Shown: in pieces, positions 52,517 to 62,073 of the stretch | Position numbering within the stretch: the first letter of the stretch is position 1 | Layout: each line of letters begins with the position of its first letter | Assembly (NCBI GenBank): GCA_020692565.1 | Contig: JAIMKJ010000003.1 | Span: forward strand, 85,803 to 149,802 | From: Thermomonas sp. | Lineage (GTDB): Bacteria; Pseudomonadota; Gammaproteobacteria; Xanthomonadales; Xanthomonadaceae | Direction of reading: 5' to 3' | DNA length: 64,000 nucleotides | Position numbers and translations under genes: made by a program | The notes under the pieces: model-generated | Databases searched by the model: none | Seen by the model: the letters and a program-made list of their open reading frames with translations, nothing else | What the model was told of the DNA's origin: nothing

Positions 52517-53913
52517 AGGCCATCGATCTGACCCTCGCGCCCGAGGCTTCGCCGCCCGACACGACCCTGGCCCGCGACATACCGCGGCCGGCTGCGGCGC
52601 TGGTGTCCGACTATCGCGACGAGCCGCCCAACCGCGACGGCTTCGTGGTCGCGTGGCCACCGCAGCGTTACTGGAAGCCGGCCGCCGAGGTCGAAAGCGC
52701 GGCGCGCACAACCCGCACCGATGCGCCGCTGCACCTGTATTTCCACATCCCGTTCTGCCTGCAGCGCTGCCGATACTGTTTCTTCAAGATCGAAGTGCTC
52801 TCCGACTCGTCGCACGCCGTGCGCGAACGCTACGTCGATGCGCTGTGCGCCGAGCTGGAGCAGATCGCCGACGCGCATGCGCTGCGTGGCCGGCGGGTGC
52901 AGACGATCTATTTCGGCGGCGGCACCCCGAGCGTGCTGCAGCCCGAGCAGCTCGGGCGCATCCGGCGCTCGATCGAGCGCTGCTTCGCGATCGCCGAAGA
53001 CCTGGAATTCGTGTTCGAAATCGAACCGATCACGCTCAACAACCGGATGATCGACGGCCTCGCGGACCTGGGCGTCACCCGCATCAGTTTCGGCATCCAG
53101 TCCTTCGACGACCGGGTGGTGGCGCTGACCGGACGACACGACACGGAAGAGAAAAACGCGAGGGCCATCCGCCGGGCGATGGACGCGGGCGTCGTGGTCA
53201 ACGTCGACCTGCTCTCCGGCCTGGAAGGGGACACCACCGACAGCTGGCGGCACTCCGTGGAGCGCGCGATCGCGCTGGAAGCGCACGCGGTCACCATCTA
53301 CAAACTGGAGTTGTATTCCAATGCGCGCTACATGGCCGACCTGCGCCGCGGCACGCTGTCGCTGCCCGGACCCGAGGAGGAACTGGCGTTGGCGCGCTGG
53401 GGGTTGGACCGGCTGCGTGAAACCGGTTACCGGCCTTCGACCTATTTCACCTTCACGCGGGAAGGCCGCTACGCGCAGCGCCACATCATCGCGCGCTGGC
53501 GTGGCGAGGACATGTACGGCATCGGCGCATCGGCGTTCGGCTGCATCGACGGCGTGTCGCGCCAGAACGTCAGCGAGATCGACGAGTACCTGGCGCGGAT
53601 CGAAAACGGCCGCAGCGCGACCCAGCGCGCGCTGGCGCTGACCGACGTCGACCACAGGATGCGCGACCTGGTGATGGGCCTGAAGACGACCGAAATCGAT
53701 CTTGTCGCCTATCGCGAACGCCACGGGGTCGATCCTGCCGTCCTGCTCGCCGAAGACATCGCCTGTCTGATCGGGAAGGGCCTGCTCGAGCGCGCGGACG
53801 ATCGCCTGCGATTGACCGACGAGGGCGTGCTGTACGGCGACTACTGCGGCCGTTACCTCGGGGCGGCGATGCGTCGCCTGCAGTACGGGGACTGCAGGCC
53901 GATCCGGGCCTGA
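52513..53913 (+). CDS. HemN-like radical SAM enzyme
   Basis: YFHIPFCLQRCRYCFF (CxxxCxxC), YFGGGTPS, RISFGIQSFD, HemN C-terminal-like region. Confidence 0.92.
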   Translation: MKAIDLTLAPEASPPDTTLARDIPRPAAALVSDYRDEPPNRDGFVVAWPPQRYWKPAAEVESAARTTRTDAPLHLYFHIPFCLQRCRYCFFKIEVLSDSSHAVRERYVDALCAELEQIADAHALRGRRVQTIYFGGGTPSVLQPEQLGRIRRSIERCFAIAEDLEFVFEIEPITLNNRMIDGLADLGVTRISFGIQSFDDRVVALTGRHDTEEKNARAIRRAMDAGVVVNVDLLSGLEGDTTDSWRHSVERAIALEAHAVTIYKLELYSNARYMADLRRGTLSLPGPEEELALARWGLDRLRETGYRPSTYFTFTREGRYAQRHIIARWRGEDMYGIGASAFGCIDGVSRQNVSEIDEYLARIENGRSATQRALALTDVDHRMRDLVMGLKTTEIDLVAYRERHGVDPAVLLAEDIACLIGKGLLERADDRLRLTDEGVLYGDYCGRYLGAAMRRLQYGDCRPIRA

Positions 53914-53933
53914 GCGGGAGGCGCGCCGACATC

Positions 53934-54701
53934 ATGCTGATCACCCCGGATTTCGTGTTCGTACACATGCCCAAGACCGGTGGCAGTTTCGTCGCCAGGA
54001 TGCTGCGGATGGCCTACGGCGACCGCGCGGCCGAGTACGGGCACAAGCACGCGACCTGCGAAGAGATCCCGTCCTCCGAGCGCGGCAAGCCGATCCTGTC
54101 GGTCGTGCGTTCGCCGTGGGATCGTTACGTGTCCCAGTATCACTACGGCTGGTGGAAGACGCATCCGGAGGCGTACTGCGACACAGCGCCGATCCTGCGC
54201 GACCACCCGACCTACCCGCAGGTCGGCTTCGACGCCTTCGTCCGCATCGCCAACGCGCATTTCGTCAATGCGCATCGCGGCGTCGCCACCGGCTTCGTCA
54301 ATGCCCGACTGCCTGCGGAACACGCTCCCGGCTGGCACACCGAACAATTCGTCCGCTTCTTCTGCCGGTCGCCGCGCGACGCCTTCGCTGCGATCGGCCC
54401 CGAGCAACGGGCGAGCGGACGGCTGGCGGATCACGAGTATCCGGTGCGCTTCCTGCAGACCGAGCGGCTCAATCGCGACCTGTCGCGCGCGCTCGGCGAT
54501 TGCCTCGGCGATGACCCGCAGGCACAAGCACTGCGCGAACGCATCGAACAACACGCGCCGGTGCTGCCTGACGAGGCCTACGAGCAACGCCAGAATCGCG
54601 GGACGATCGACTATTACGAGCCGGCACTGATCGACTTCGTCCGCCGACGCGAGGCGTTCCTGTTCGGACGGTTTCCGCACTACCGCGAGATCGCCGCATG
54701 A
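53934..54701 (+). CDS. Sulfotransferase family 2-like
   Basis: VFVHMPKTGGSFVARMLR (PAPS 5'-loop), LSVVRSPWDRYVSQYHYGW (3'-phosphate motif). Confidence 0.85.
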   Translation: MLITPDFVFVHMPKTGGSFVARMLRMAYGDRAAEYGHKHATCEEIPSSERGKPILSVVRSPWDRYVSQYHYGWWKTHPEAYCDTAPILRDHPTYPQVGFDAFVRIANAHFVNAHRGVATGFVNARLPAEHAPGWHTEQFVRFFCRSPRDAFAAIGPEQRASGRLADHEYPVRFLQTERLNRDLSRALGDCLGDDPQAQALRERIEQHAPVLPDEAYEQRQNRGTIDYYEPALIDFVRRREAFLFGRFPHYREIAA

Positions 54702-55429
54702 ATATCGCACCGAACACCGTGGAAGCGGTCTCCGTCGTCGGCCCCGGGCGCGTGGCGCTGGTGAGCGGCGGCAACCGCGGCATCGGGCTCGCCGTGTGCG
54801 AGGCACTCGCCCGCTCCGGCACCCGGGTGTACCTGGGGTGCCGCGTCCCGGAGGAAGGCGCCGCCGCGATCGCACGTCGCGGGATCGCGGGCGCGACCCC
54901 GCTGGCGCTGCAGCTGACCGACCCTGGATCGATCGAAGCGGCGATCGCGCGGATCGCCGGGGAATCCGCCGGATTGGACGCACTGGTCAACAATGCCGGC
55001 GTGTCGCGCGGCATCCGCGACGCGCCCGGCACGGAACCGATGACGAAGGCGCGCGAGGCCTTCGAGGTCAATTTCTTCGGTGCCTGGCAATTGATCCAGC
55101 ACGCGCTGCCGCTGATGCGAGGACGCACGGGTGCGCACATCGTCAATGTCTCCAGCGGCCACGGCTGTGTCGCCAAGGTCCAGGGCAACAATCTGGGCTA
55201 TCGAGGATCGAAGGCGGCACTGAACATGCTGACGCTCGCCTTCGCCCATGAATTGGCCGGGACCGGCATCCGGATCAACGCGATGACCCCCGGATGGGCC
55301 CGCACCCGGCTCGGCGGCATCGGCGCGCCGCGCACGCCCGAGCAGGGCGCGGACACCATTCTCTGGCTGCTGCAAGGCGGCGGCGGGCACGGCGGCTTCT
55401 ACAAGGACAGGGAACCGTTTCCGTGGTGA
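54698..55429 (+). CDS. Short-chain dehydrogenase/reductase
   Basis: ALVSGGNRGIGLAV, LVNNAGVSRG, YRGSKAALNML, INAMTPGWART. Confidence 0.93.
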   Translation: MNIAPNTVEAVSVVGPGRVALVSGGNRGIGLAVCEALARSGTRVYLGCRVPEEGAAAIARRGIAGATPLALQLTDPGSIEAAIARIAGESAGLDALVNNAGVSRGIRDAPGTEPMTKAREAFEVNFFGAWQLIQHALPLMRGRTGAHIVNVSSGHGCVAKVQGNNLGYRGSKAALNMLTLAFAHELAGTGIRINAMTPGWARTRLGGIGAPRTPEQGADTILWLLQGGGGHGGFYKDREPFPW

Positions 55430-56304
55430 ACGCCGGCCCCAACCTGTTCATCATCGGCGCGCCGCGATGCGGCACGACGTCACTGTATGCGGCACTCAAG
55501 CAGCACCCCGCCGTGTACGCCTCGGTGCTCAAGGAACCACATCATTACGCCGGGGATTTGCCGTCCCAGCCACACACGGTCCACGATCGCGACGATTATC
55601 TGACCCTGTTCCGCGGCAGCGAACACCATCGCTACCGCGCCGAGGCGTCGGTCTGGTATCTCTACAGCGCGATGGCGGCCGACGCGATCGCCGATGCCCA
55701 TCCCGACGCGCGCGTGGTCGTGCTGCTGCGCGACCCGGTCGAAATGGCGCTGAGTCTGCACGCGCTGTATCTGCGCACCGGGAACGACGCCGACGCCGAC
55801 GCCGATCGGGCGCTGCTGCGCGATCGCGCGGCCGCGTTCGACGGCACTTATTTCCCCTTCGGCCTGCACTATCGCGGCCTGCTGCGCTTCGATCGCGCGC
55901 TCGCGCACTGGCGCGCCCGGTTCGACCCCATGCGCCTCCGGGTCCTGTTCTACGAAGAGTTCTATGCCGATCCCGCCGCGGCCTTCGGCGATCTGTGCGC
56001 ATGGCTGGAGATCGATCCCGCCGCGCCGGTGCGTTTCGATCATGCCGGCGCGGCGGCGGCCGTGCGGATGACCGCATTGCGACAGTTGCGGGCGCTGCCC
56101 GCGCACCTGCGCGCGAAACTCAACCCGCAGGCGGTCCATTGGCATGCAGGGGCGCGCAACGCGCCGGTGTCGCCGCAGACCCGTGCACGGCTGCAGGAAG
56201 AAGCCGCGGCCGGATTCGCGTCGCTGCGCGCGCAGCTGGGCCGGCCGCTGCCTGCGGCCTGGAACATCGGGGAGGCGCGTGCCGATGTCGGCGTCGGGGG
56301 ATAA
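55423..56304 (+). CDS. Sulfotransferase (sulfotransfer_1/3-like)
   Basis: LFIIGAPRCGTTSLYAAL 5'-PSB motif, RVVVLLRDPVEMALSLHALY 3'-PB motif; GTG start coupled to SDR stop. Confidence 0.88.
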   Translation: MVNAGPNLFIIGAPRCGTTSLYAALKQHPAVYASVLKEPHHYAGDLPSQPHTVHDRDDYLTLFRGSEHHRYRAEASVWYLYSAMAADAIADAHPDARVVVLLRDPVEMALSLHALYLRTGNDADADADRALLRDRAAAFDGTYFPFGLHYRGLLRFDRALAHWRARFDPMRLRVLFYEEFYADPAAAFGDLCAWLEIDPAAPVRFDHAGAAAAVRMTALRQLRALPAHLRAKLNPQAVHWHAGARNAPVSPQTRARLQEEAAAGFASLRAQLGRPLPAAWNIGEARADVGVGG

Positions 56305-56980
56305 CGCACGGCAGCGCGAAGCCGTGAAACTGCTGGGCGCGATGCAGCGCGAGATCGGCGACATCCACGGCGAGCCGATGCTGCACCGCTTCCGGCGCTG
56401 GCGCAGCGTGCGCAGCCCGGAGCTGCGGATGGAGCAACGGCCGCACGATCCGGCCTGGGCCACGCAATTCGATGCCGCCGCGAGGGACATTTCGACCGCG
56501 CTCACGGGCATCGCCCACGCCCTGCATCATGTCGGCAGCACGTCCGTGCCCGGGCTGGATTCGAAACCGATCATCGACATGCTGCTGCCGGTGCGGCGGC
56601 GCGAGGATCTCGCCCGCGTCGGCTCGGCGCTGATCGACATCGGCTATGCCGACTGGGGCAACAGCCCGGGGCACCCCGATGCCGACTGGTACTGGCACGC
56701 GCAGCGCGAACCCGTGCAGCGCGTGGTGCATCTGTGCCTTGCCGACTGCCCGTGGCTGACCGGGGCATTGAACTTCCGCGACTACCTGCGCGCCTTCCCC
56801 GCGAAACGCAACGAGTATGCCGCCATGAAGCGCCGTCTCGTGCTGGAAGACGGCGGCGACAACGTCCTGTATTCGCTGCGCAAATCCGCGCTGCTGTTCC
56901 GCATCAATCTCGAAGCCAACGCCTGGCGGGCCTCGGACGCTTCCGGAGCTGCTGCCGCCGACGGCGACGCACCGGGCTGA
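56285..56980 (+). CDS. GrpB family (UPF0157) nucleotidyltransferase-fold protein
   Basis: HHVGSTSVPGLDSKPIIDMLLPV, HLCLADCPWLTGALNFRDYLRAFPAKRNEYAAMKRRL. Confidence 0.9.
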   Translation: MSASGDNARQREAVKLLGAMQREIGDIHGEPMLHRFRRWRSVRSPELRMEQRPHDPAWATQFDAAARDISTALTGIAHALHHVGSTSVPGLDSKPIIDMLLPVRRREDLARVGSALIDIGYADWGNSPGHPDADWYWHAQREPVQRVVHLCLADCPWLTGALNFRDYLRAFPAKRNEYAAMKRRLVLEDGGDNVLYSLRKSALLFRINLEANAWRASDASGAAAADGDAPG

Positions 56981-57141
56981 GATCGCCCTCCGCAGCGGCC
57001 ATCCCGACTCTCGTCACGCCCGCGATGGCGACAACGACCACCAGATCGCCGACCGCACCCTTCGCGCCCGACGCACTTCCGCCCGGCCGGGCGACGCCGC
57101 ATCATGCGACCATGATTTCTTCCCACGCAGGACCCCCGACC

Positions 57142-57744
57142 ATGCGCAAGCGCATCGCCATATCGCTCCTCGCGCTCGGACTGGCCGCCGGCAGCGCACA
57201 GGCCCAGGACTTCACGTTCGGCTGGAATCCGCGCAGCGGCGACGTGTGGGTGGACACCTGGCTGGGCGACATGAACCGCTACGGCGGCCGTTATCGCGAC
57301 CCGTTCGTCGACGAACTCGTCCGCTACCACGGCGCCCCGCGCGATCTGGTGGTGGAATTGCTGACCCAGCGCCGCTGGGCGCCGGGCGATGTCTACTTCG
57401 CCTGCGCCCTGGCCAGACTGGCCGGCAGGCCGTGCCGCTATGTGGTCGATCTGTGGGAGCGCGACCACGGCCAGGGCTGGGGTGCGATGGCCCAGCAACT
57501 CGGCATCAAGCCGGGCTCGGCCGAATTCCACAGGTTGAAACGCGGCATGGTGCCGACCTACGACCGCTGGGGCCGGCCGATCGAGATCGACCGCGATCTG
57601 GAACGCGACTTCCCCGGCCGCGGCAAAGGTCCGAAACATGGCGACGACCCGCGCGAGCATGGCCCCGGACGCGGCGGCAAAGGCCAGGGTCATCCCGGCA
57701 ACGGCGGCGGGAAAGACAAAGGCAAGGGCAAAGGCAAGGACTGA
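57142..57744 (+). CDS. Secreted hypothetical protein with G/K/D-rich tail
   Basis: Signal peptide, conserved-looking core, low-complexity C-terminus GKGQGHPGNGGGKDKGKGKGKD. Confidence 0.75.
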   Translation: MRKRIAISLLALGLAAGSAQAQDFTFGWNPRSGDVWVDTWLGDMNRYGGRYRDPFVDELVRYHGAPRDLVVELLTQRRWAPGDVYFACALARLAGRPCRYVVDLWERDHGQGWGAMAQQLGIKPGSAEFHRLKRGMVPTYDRWGRPIEIDRDLERDFPGRGKGPKHGDDPREHGPGRGGKGQGHPGNGGGKDKGKGKGKD

Positions 57745-57748
57745 AGCC

Positions 57749-58147
57749 ATGACTGCGGCCGATACGATCCATCGCGGCGGCTGTCATTGCCGCCGCGTCC
57801 GCTTCGAAGTCGACGCGCCAGCGACGATCGAAGCGCTCGACTGCAACTGCTCGATCTGCCGGATGACCGGCTTCCTGCATCTGATCGTGCCGGCCACGCG
57901 CTTCCGGCTGCTGACCGGCGAGGACGCGCTGATCGAATACCGCTTCAATACCGGCGCTGCGCGGCATCTGTTCTGTCGTCACTGCGGCGTGAAGGCGTTC
58001 TACGTGCCGCGCAGTCATCCCGATGGATTCAGCGTCAACGTCCGCTGCATCGATGCGGGCACCATCGAAGACATCGCCATCTCGGCATTCGACGACAACG
58101 ACCGTGATACCGCGACGGCGGCGGTCGCGCATCTGTCGAAAGCGTAA
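57749..58147 (+). CDS. GFA family (CENP-V/GFA domain) protein
   Basis: GGCHCRRVRFEV, DCNCSICRMTGF, FCRHCGVKAFY zinc-binding cysteines. Confidence 0.92.
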   Translation: MTAADTIHRGGCHCRRVRFEVDAPATIEALDCNCSICRMTGFLHLIVPATRFRLLTGEDALIEYRFNTGAARHLFCRHCGVKAFYVPRSHPDGFSVNVRCIDAGTIEDIAISAFDDNDRDTATAAVAHLSKA

Positions 58148-58205
58148 GCCTCGGCGCTTGTTGAAATCCGCCGATGGAACCGGCAGATTCTTTCCAAACA
58201 GACGC

Positions 58206-58934
58206 TTATCGCGCGCCGCTGCGGCACTCCGAGATCGTCATCCGGTAAGGGATGTAGAGCAGCAACTCCGCCGCAGAGGCACGCTCCCACTGGACCCGGC
58301 TGTTCAGCCCATCGATCTGCACCTTGCAGTCCAGCGCCATCGCGTCCATCAGCCGCTTCGAATCCTTGGCGATCGCATCGATCAGTTCGTAACGGAAACG
58401 CTCCGGCTTGTTCATGACCAGCGCGGTATCGCCCTTGATGTCGATCTCGGTACGCCCGACCTTGTCGGCGCTGCGCACGAAACGGCGCATCTCGGCGATG
58501 ATCGCCTCGGCCTTGGCGGGGTCGCCGCCGATGCCGACGCGGATCTACAGCGACACGTGATTGGTATCGGGACGCTTGCCGTCCTGCTCCAGATCGATCC
58601 GGTAATTGTCCCGATTGAGCGCGACCCGGTATTCGTCGACGTAGAACACCACATACCGACCGCCCGCGGACGCGATCAGCTTCGCGATGGTTTCGTGGAT
58701 CTCGCGCTTGCGCATCTCCGCATCGCGGCTGTCGTTGCCCAGCACGATGGTCTGCAGCAGATAATCCCCGGGCTTGGTCAGCGATACCGCGGGGGTATCG
58801 AGCAGATCGTCGTAACCGATCCTCGAGCCGGTGACTACCACGGTATCCAGTTGGTCGGAGGAATCGCTGTCTTGAGCGACCGAGGGGAGCGCCAAAGCGC
58901 ACAGACCAAGCAATAGCATCGACTTGCGAAACAT
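58206..58934 (-). pseudogene. Secreted hypothetical protein with TonB-plug-like N-terminus, interrupted by an in-frame amber codon
   Basis: MFRKSMLLLG...DTVVVTGSRIGYDDLLDT...NHVSL-TAG-IRVGIGGDPAKAEAIIAEMRRF...; single TAG at 58545-58547, reading frame otherwise continuous to 58206. Confidence 0.65.
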
Positions 58935-59148
58935 GATGACGCCCTTGAATGGTCGAGCTTCGATCTTGTACTGCCGTCGGGGCTGGGGCAAGCACCGCAG
59001 GGCGGAACCGCCGAAGGCCATTCGGCCATGACCTATCGGTGTCCTCAGAGGCAGCATTCCGCGCCGACCAAGAGCGCTTCGGACCAATCGTATGCCGTTA
59101 CCATGCAGCCACGGTGCCAGCCCGGCACGCTGGAAAGGATCTTGTTCC

Positions 59149-60822
59149 ATGCGACATATCCGCCTGACGCTTGCCCTTGCCGCGGCACTGACCCCACTTG
59201 CCGCAGACGCCGCGATACCCCCCGAACCCACCGAATTCGCGCGCTATGCGGAAACGATGCTGGCCGAAGCCTACCGCCCGGACGCACCCGGCGTGGCGGT
59301 GCTCGTGATGCGTGGCGATGAAGTGTTGTATCGGGGCGCGCGCGGCGAAGCCGACGTCGAGGCCGACGTGCCGCTGAAGCCGGAGGACCGGTTCCGCATC
59401 GCCTCGGTGACCAAGCAGATCGCCGCGGCCGGACTGTTGACGCTGATCGATGCCGGCAAGGTGTCGCTGGACGATCCGCTATCGAAATACCTGCCCGACT
59501 ATCCCGGCGGCGCAGGCATCACGGTGCATCAATTGCTCAACCACACGTCCGGCATCAAGAGTTACACCGAGATACCGGGACTGTTTGAAGGGCCCATCCA
59601 GCGCGACCTCACGACCGCACAGCTGGTGGGCTACTTCAAGGATCAAACGCCCGCGTTCGCGCCCGGCGAAGCCTGGGCGTACAACAACTCCGGCTATGTG
59701 CTCGTCGGCGCCGTCATCGAAGCGGCCAGTGGCCAGCCCTGGCATGAATACCTCGGGCAAGCGCTGTTCAAGCCGCTCGGCATGAAGGACACCGGATACG
59801 GCGCCGACCCCGCCGTCGTCGCGCGTCAGGTCAAGGGTTACACCACGGGCGACAAGGCCCCGGCGCCGGCGCTGCAGATCAGCATGACGCAACCGCATGC
59901 GGCAGGCGCCCTGGTGTCGACCGTCGACGACCTTGCGCGCTGGAATCGCGCCTTGCACGAGGGACGAGTTCTCAAGCCTGCCACCTACGCCCGCATGATC
60001 ACGCCGTCCGGCAAGGCGACGGAGGCCGGCTACGGGTACGGCATCCAGACATCCAGCGTGAAGGGCTCCCCCGTGTTGCAGCACAGTGGCGGCATCCCCG
60101 GCTTCACGTCCTTCCTGACGTATGTCCCGGGTGCGGATGTCAGCGTGGTCGTGCTGCACAACAGTGAGACCCCTTCCCCGGGGCAGGAAACCGGCTCGAT
60201 CGCACGCCGCCTTGCCGCAGCCGCCTTGGGCGAGCCGTATCCGGCAGTCAAGCCGGTCGTCGTGGATGTCGCGGTGCTCAGGCAGTACGAGGGCGTGTAT
60301 CGCGTCGACGAGACCGCGACGCGCACCGTGCGCGTCGTCGACGGGAAGTTGACCGTCCGGCGCACCGACCGGGCACGCGAGGAACTCACGGCCATCGCAG
60401 ACGACACATTCCTGTATTCCGATGGCTTCAACCGTATCCGGTTCGAACGCGACGCGACGGGAAAAGTCACCGCCATGCGCTTCTGGGCCGAGGGCGAAGG
60501 CGAGGGCGCGGTCGCCGAGCTCACGGGGGAAGCGTTGCCGGTAGCCATCGCGCTTCCACGCGAGGCGCTCGAGCGCCTGATCGGCATATACAGATCAAAA
60601 GACGCGGAGATGAGCATCGTGCGGGAGGGCGAGGCGATCAGCGGCCATATCAAGGGCCAGCCGCAGGGCGTGCCGTTCGTGGCCATCGCACCCAACCGCT
60701 TCACGGGCGACATCGTGGGCGCTGAACTCATGTTTGCGCCCGAAACCGGCCCGGCCCGGAGCGTCACGCTGCGGCAATGGGGCAATACGATGGTGTTCGA
60801 GCGCGTACCGGCAGTGGAATGA
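59149..60822 (+). CDS. Serine hydrolase, beta-lactamase class C/PBP4*-like
   Basis: RIASVTKQIAAAG (SxxK), AYNNSGYVLVG (YxN), QHSGGIPGFTS (HSG). Confidence 0.92.
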   Translation: MRHIRLTLALAAALTPLAADAAIPPEPTEFARYAETMLAEAYRPDAPGVAVLVMRGDEVLYRGARGEADVEADVPLKPEDRFRIASVTKQIAAAGLLTLIDAGKVSLDDPLSKYLPDYPGGAGITVHQLLNHTSGIKSYTEIPGLFEGPIQRDLTTAQLVGYFKDQTPAFAPGEAWAYNNSGYVLVGAVIEAASGQPWHEYLGQALFKPLGMKDTGYGADPAVVARQVKGYTTGDKAPAPALQISMTQPHAAGALVSTVDDLARWNRALHEGRVLKPATYARMITPSGKATEAGYGYGIQTSSVKGSPVLQHSGGIPGFTSFLTYVPGADVSVVVLHNSETPSPGQETGSIARRLAAAALGEPYPAVKPVVVDVAVLRQYEGVYRVDETATRTVRVVDGKLTVRRTDRAREELTAIADDTFLYSDGFNRIRFERDATGKVTAMRFWAEGEGEGAVAELTGEALPVAIALPREALERLIGIYRSKDAEMSIVREGEAISGHIKGQPQGVPFVAIAPNRFTGDIVGAELMFAPETGPARSVTLRQWGNTMVFERVPAVE

Positions 60823-61083
60823 CTTTCCGGTAGCAAGACCAGCTGCCGGCCGGTTCGCGACGACGTTCTGGCCGATGGCGTCGTCGAGGATGCGGGAGTG
60901 ATTCGTGCCTGCGTCTTGCGTGATCGCATCCATGATTCGTCGCCCGGATATTCGGGCGTTTGAGCGGGCGATGATCTGCGCTTCGACGAAGAGCCCCGCT
61001 CTCGCCTGCGGCGAGAACCGGGCTACGAGGCTGAAGCGGTCTGGTCGGTCGCGGGCGCCATCCATGCCTTTCGACCCATGTGA

Positions 61084-61113
61084 TTAGGTGTGGTAGTTAA
61101 CTATATTACCTAA
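61084..61113. promoter_or_regulatory. 30-bp interrupted dyad, operator-like
   Basis: TTAGGT-gtgg-TAGTTAACTA-tatt-ACCTAA, arms and core perfectly symmetric; 57 bp upstream of ABC ATPase start. Confidence 0.6.
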
Positions 61114-61169
61114 GCAGCTGGAGCCGGGGATCCGTCGCCGACGGGACGCACAGCGCAGAGGGCGGGTCG

Positions 61170-62072
61170 ATGTCGCAGTGCGCACTGTCATTGAAATCAG
61201 TCGGTTACCGGTATTCCGGCGGCCATCACGCGGTCAACGGGATCGACCTGGAGCTCGGTCCGGGCATCCTGGGCCTACTGGGGCCGAACGGCGCGGGCAA
61301 GTCCACGCTGATGCGGATCCTGGCGACGATGACCTGCGCGACCAGCGGCCGGGTGACCTGGAACGGTGAGGATCTGGCGGTGTCGCCGAACGCGCTGCGC
61401 CACACCCTGGGCTATCTGCCGCAGGACTTCGGGGTGTATCCGGCGCTCAGCGCCCGCGAATTCCTCGCCTTCCTGGCCGCGGTGAAGGGGTTGTCCGGGG
61501 CGAAGGCGCGGGAGCGGGTCGATGTCTGCCTGTCGCTGGTCGGGCTGAACGCTGCCGCCGACCGCCGCCTCGGCGAGTATTCGGGCGGCATGCGCCAGCG
61601 AGTCGGCATCGCCCAGGCATTGCTCAACGACCCGACCCTGCTGATCGTGGACGAGCCCACGGTCGGCCTGGACCCGGAAGAACGCATGCGTTTCCGGCAT
61701 CTGCTCACCGATCTGGCCGGCGAACGGCTGGTGATCCTGTCCACCCACATCGTCTCCGACGTGGAAGCCAGCGCGACCGCGCTGGCGGTGATGAGCGCGG
61801 GCGAGCTGCGCTTCCACGGCACGCCGGATCAGCTGATCGCGCGCGCCCAGGGCCATGTCTGGGACTGGACCATCGCGCCGGAGCGGCTGGCCGAGGTGCG
61901 CAAGCAGTTCACGATGTGCGGCTCGCTGCGACGGCCCGAGGGCATCCGCGTGCGGGTGATCGCCAGCGAGCGCCCGCATGTCGACGCGCAACCGGCCACG
62001 CCGGAGCTGGAAGACGCCTACACCTGGCTGACCGGCACGGCCGCAGGCGCCAGCGCCGCCGGGGCGCACTGA
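61170..62072 (+). CDS. ABC transporter ATP-binding protein
   Basis: GLLGPNGAGKSTLMR, YSGGMRQRVGIAQALLNDPTLLIVDEPTVGLDPEER. Confidence 0.95.
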   Translation: MSQCALSLKSVGYRYSGGHHAVNGIDLELGPGILGLLGPNGAGKSTLMRILATMTCATSGRVTWNGEDLAVSPNALRHTLGYLPQDFGVYPALSAREFLAFLAAVKGLSGAKARERVDVCLSLVGLNAAADRRLGEYSGGMRQRVGIAQALLNDPTLLIVDEPTVGLDPEERMRFRHLLTDLAGERLVILSTHIVSDVEASATALAVMSAGELRFHGTPDQLIARAQGHVWDWTIAPERLAEVRKQFTMCGSLRRPEGIRVRVIASERPHVDAQPATPELEDAYTWLTGTAAGASAAGAH

Positions 62073-62073
62073 C

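Noticed and set aside
60830-61080. Possible transposase or gene remnant between the beta-lactamase-like gene and the ABC operon
   Set aside because: No recognisable transposase motif, terminal repeats or target duplication; could be ordinary intergenic DNA.
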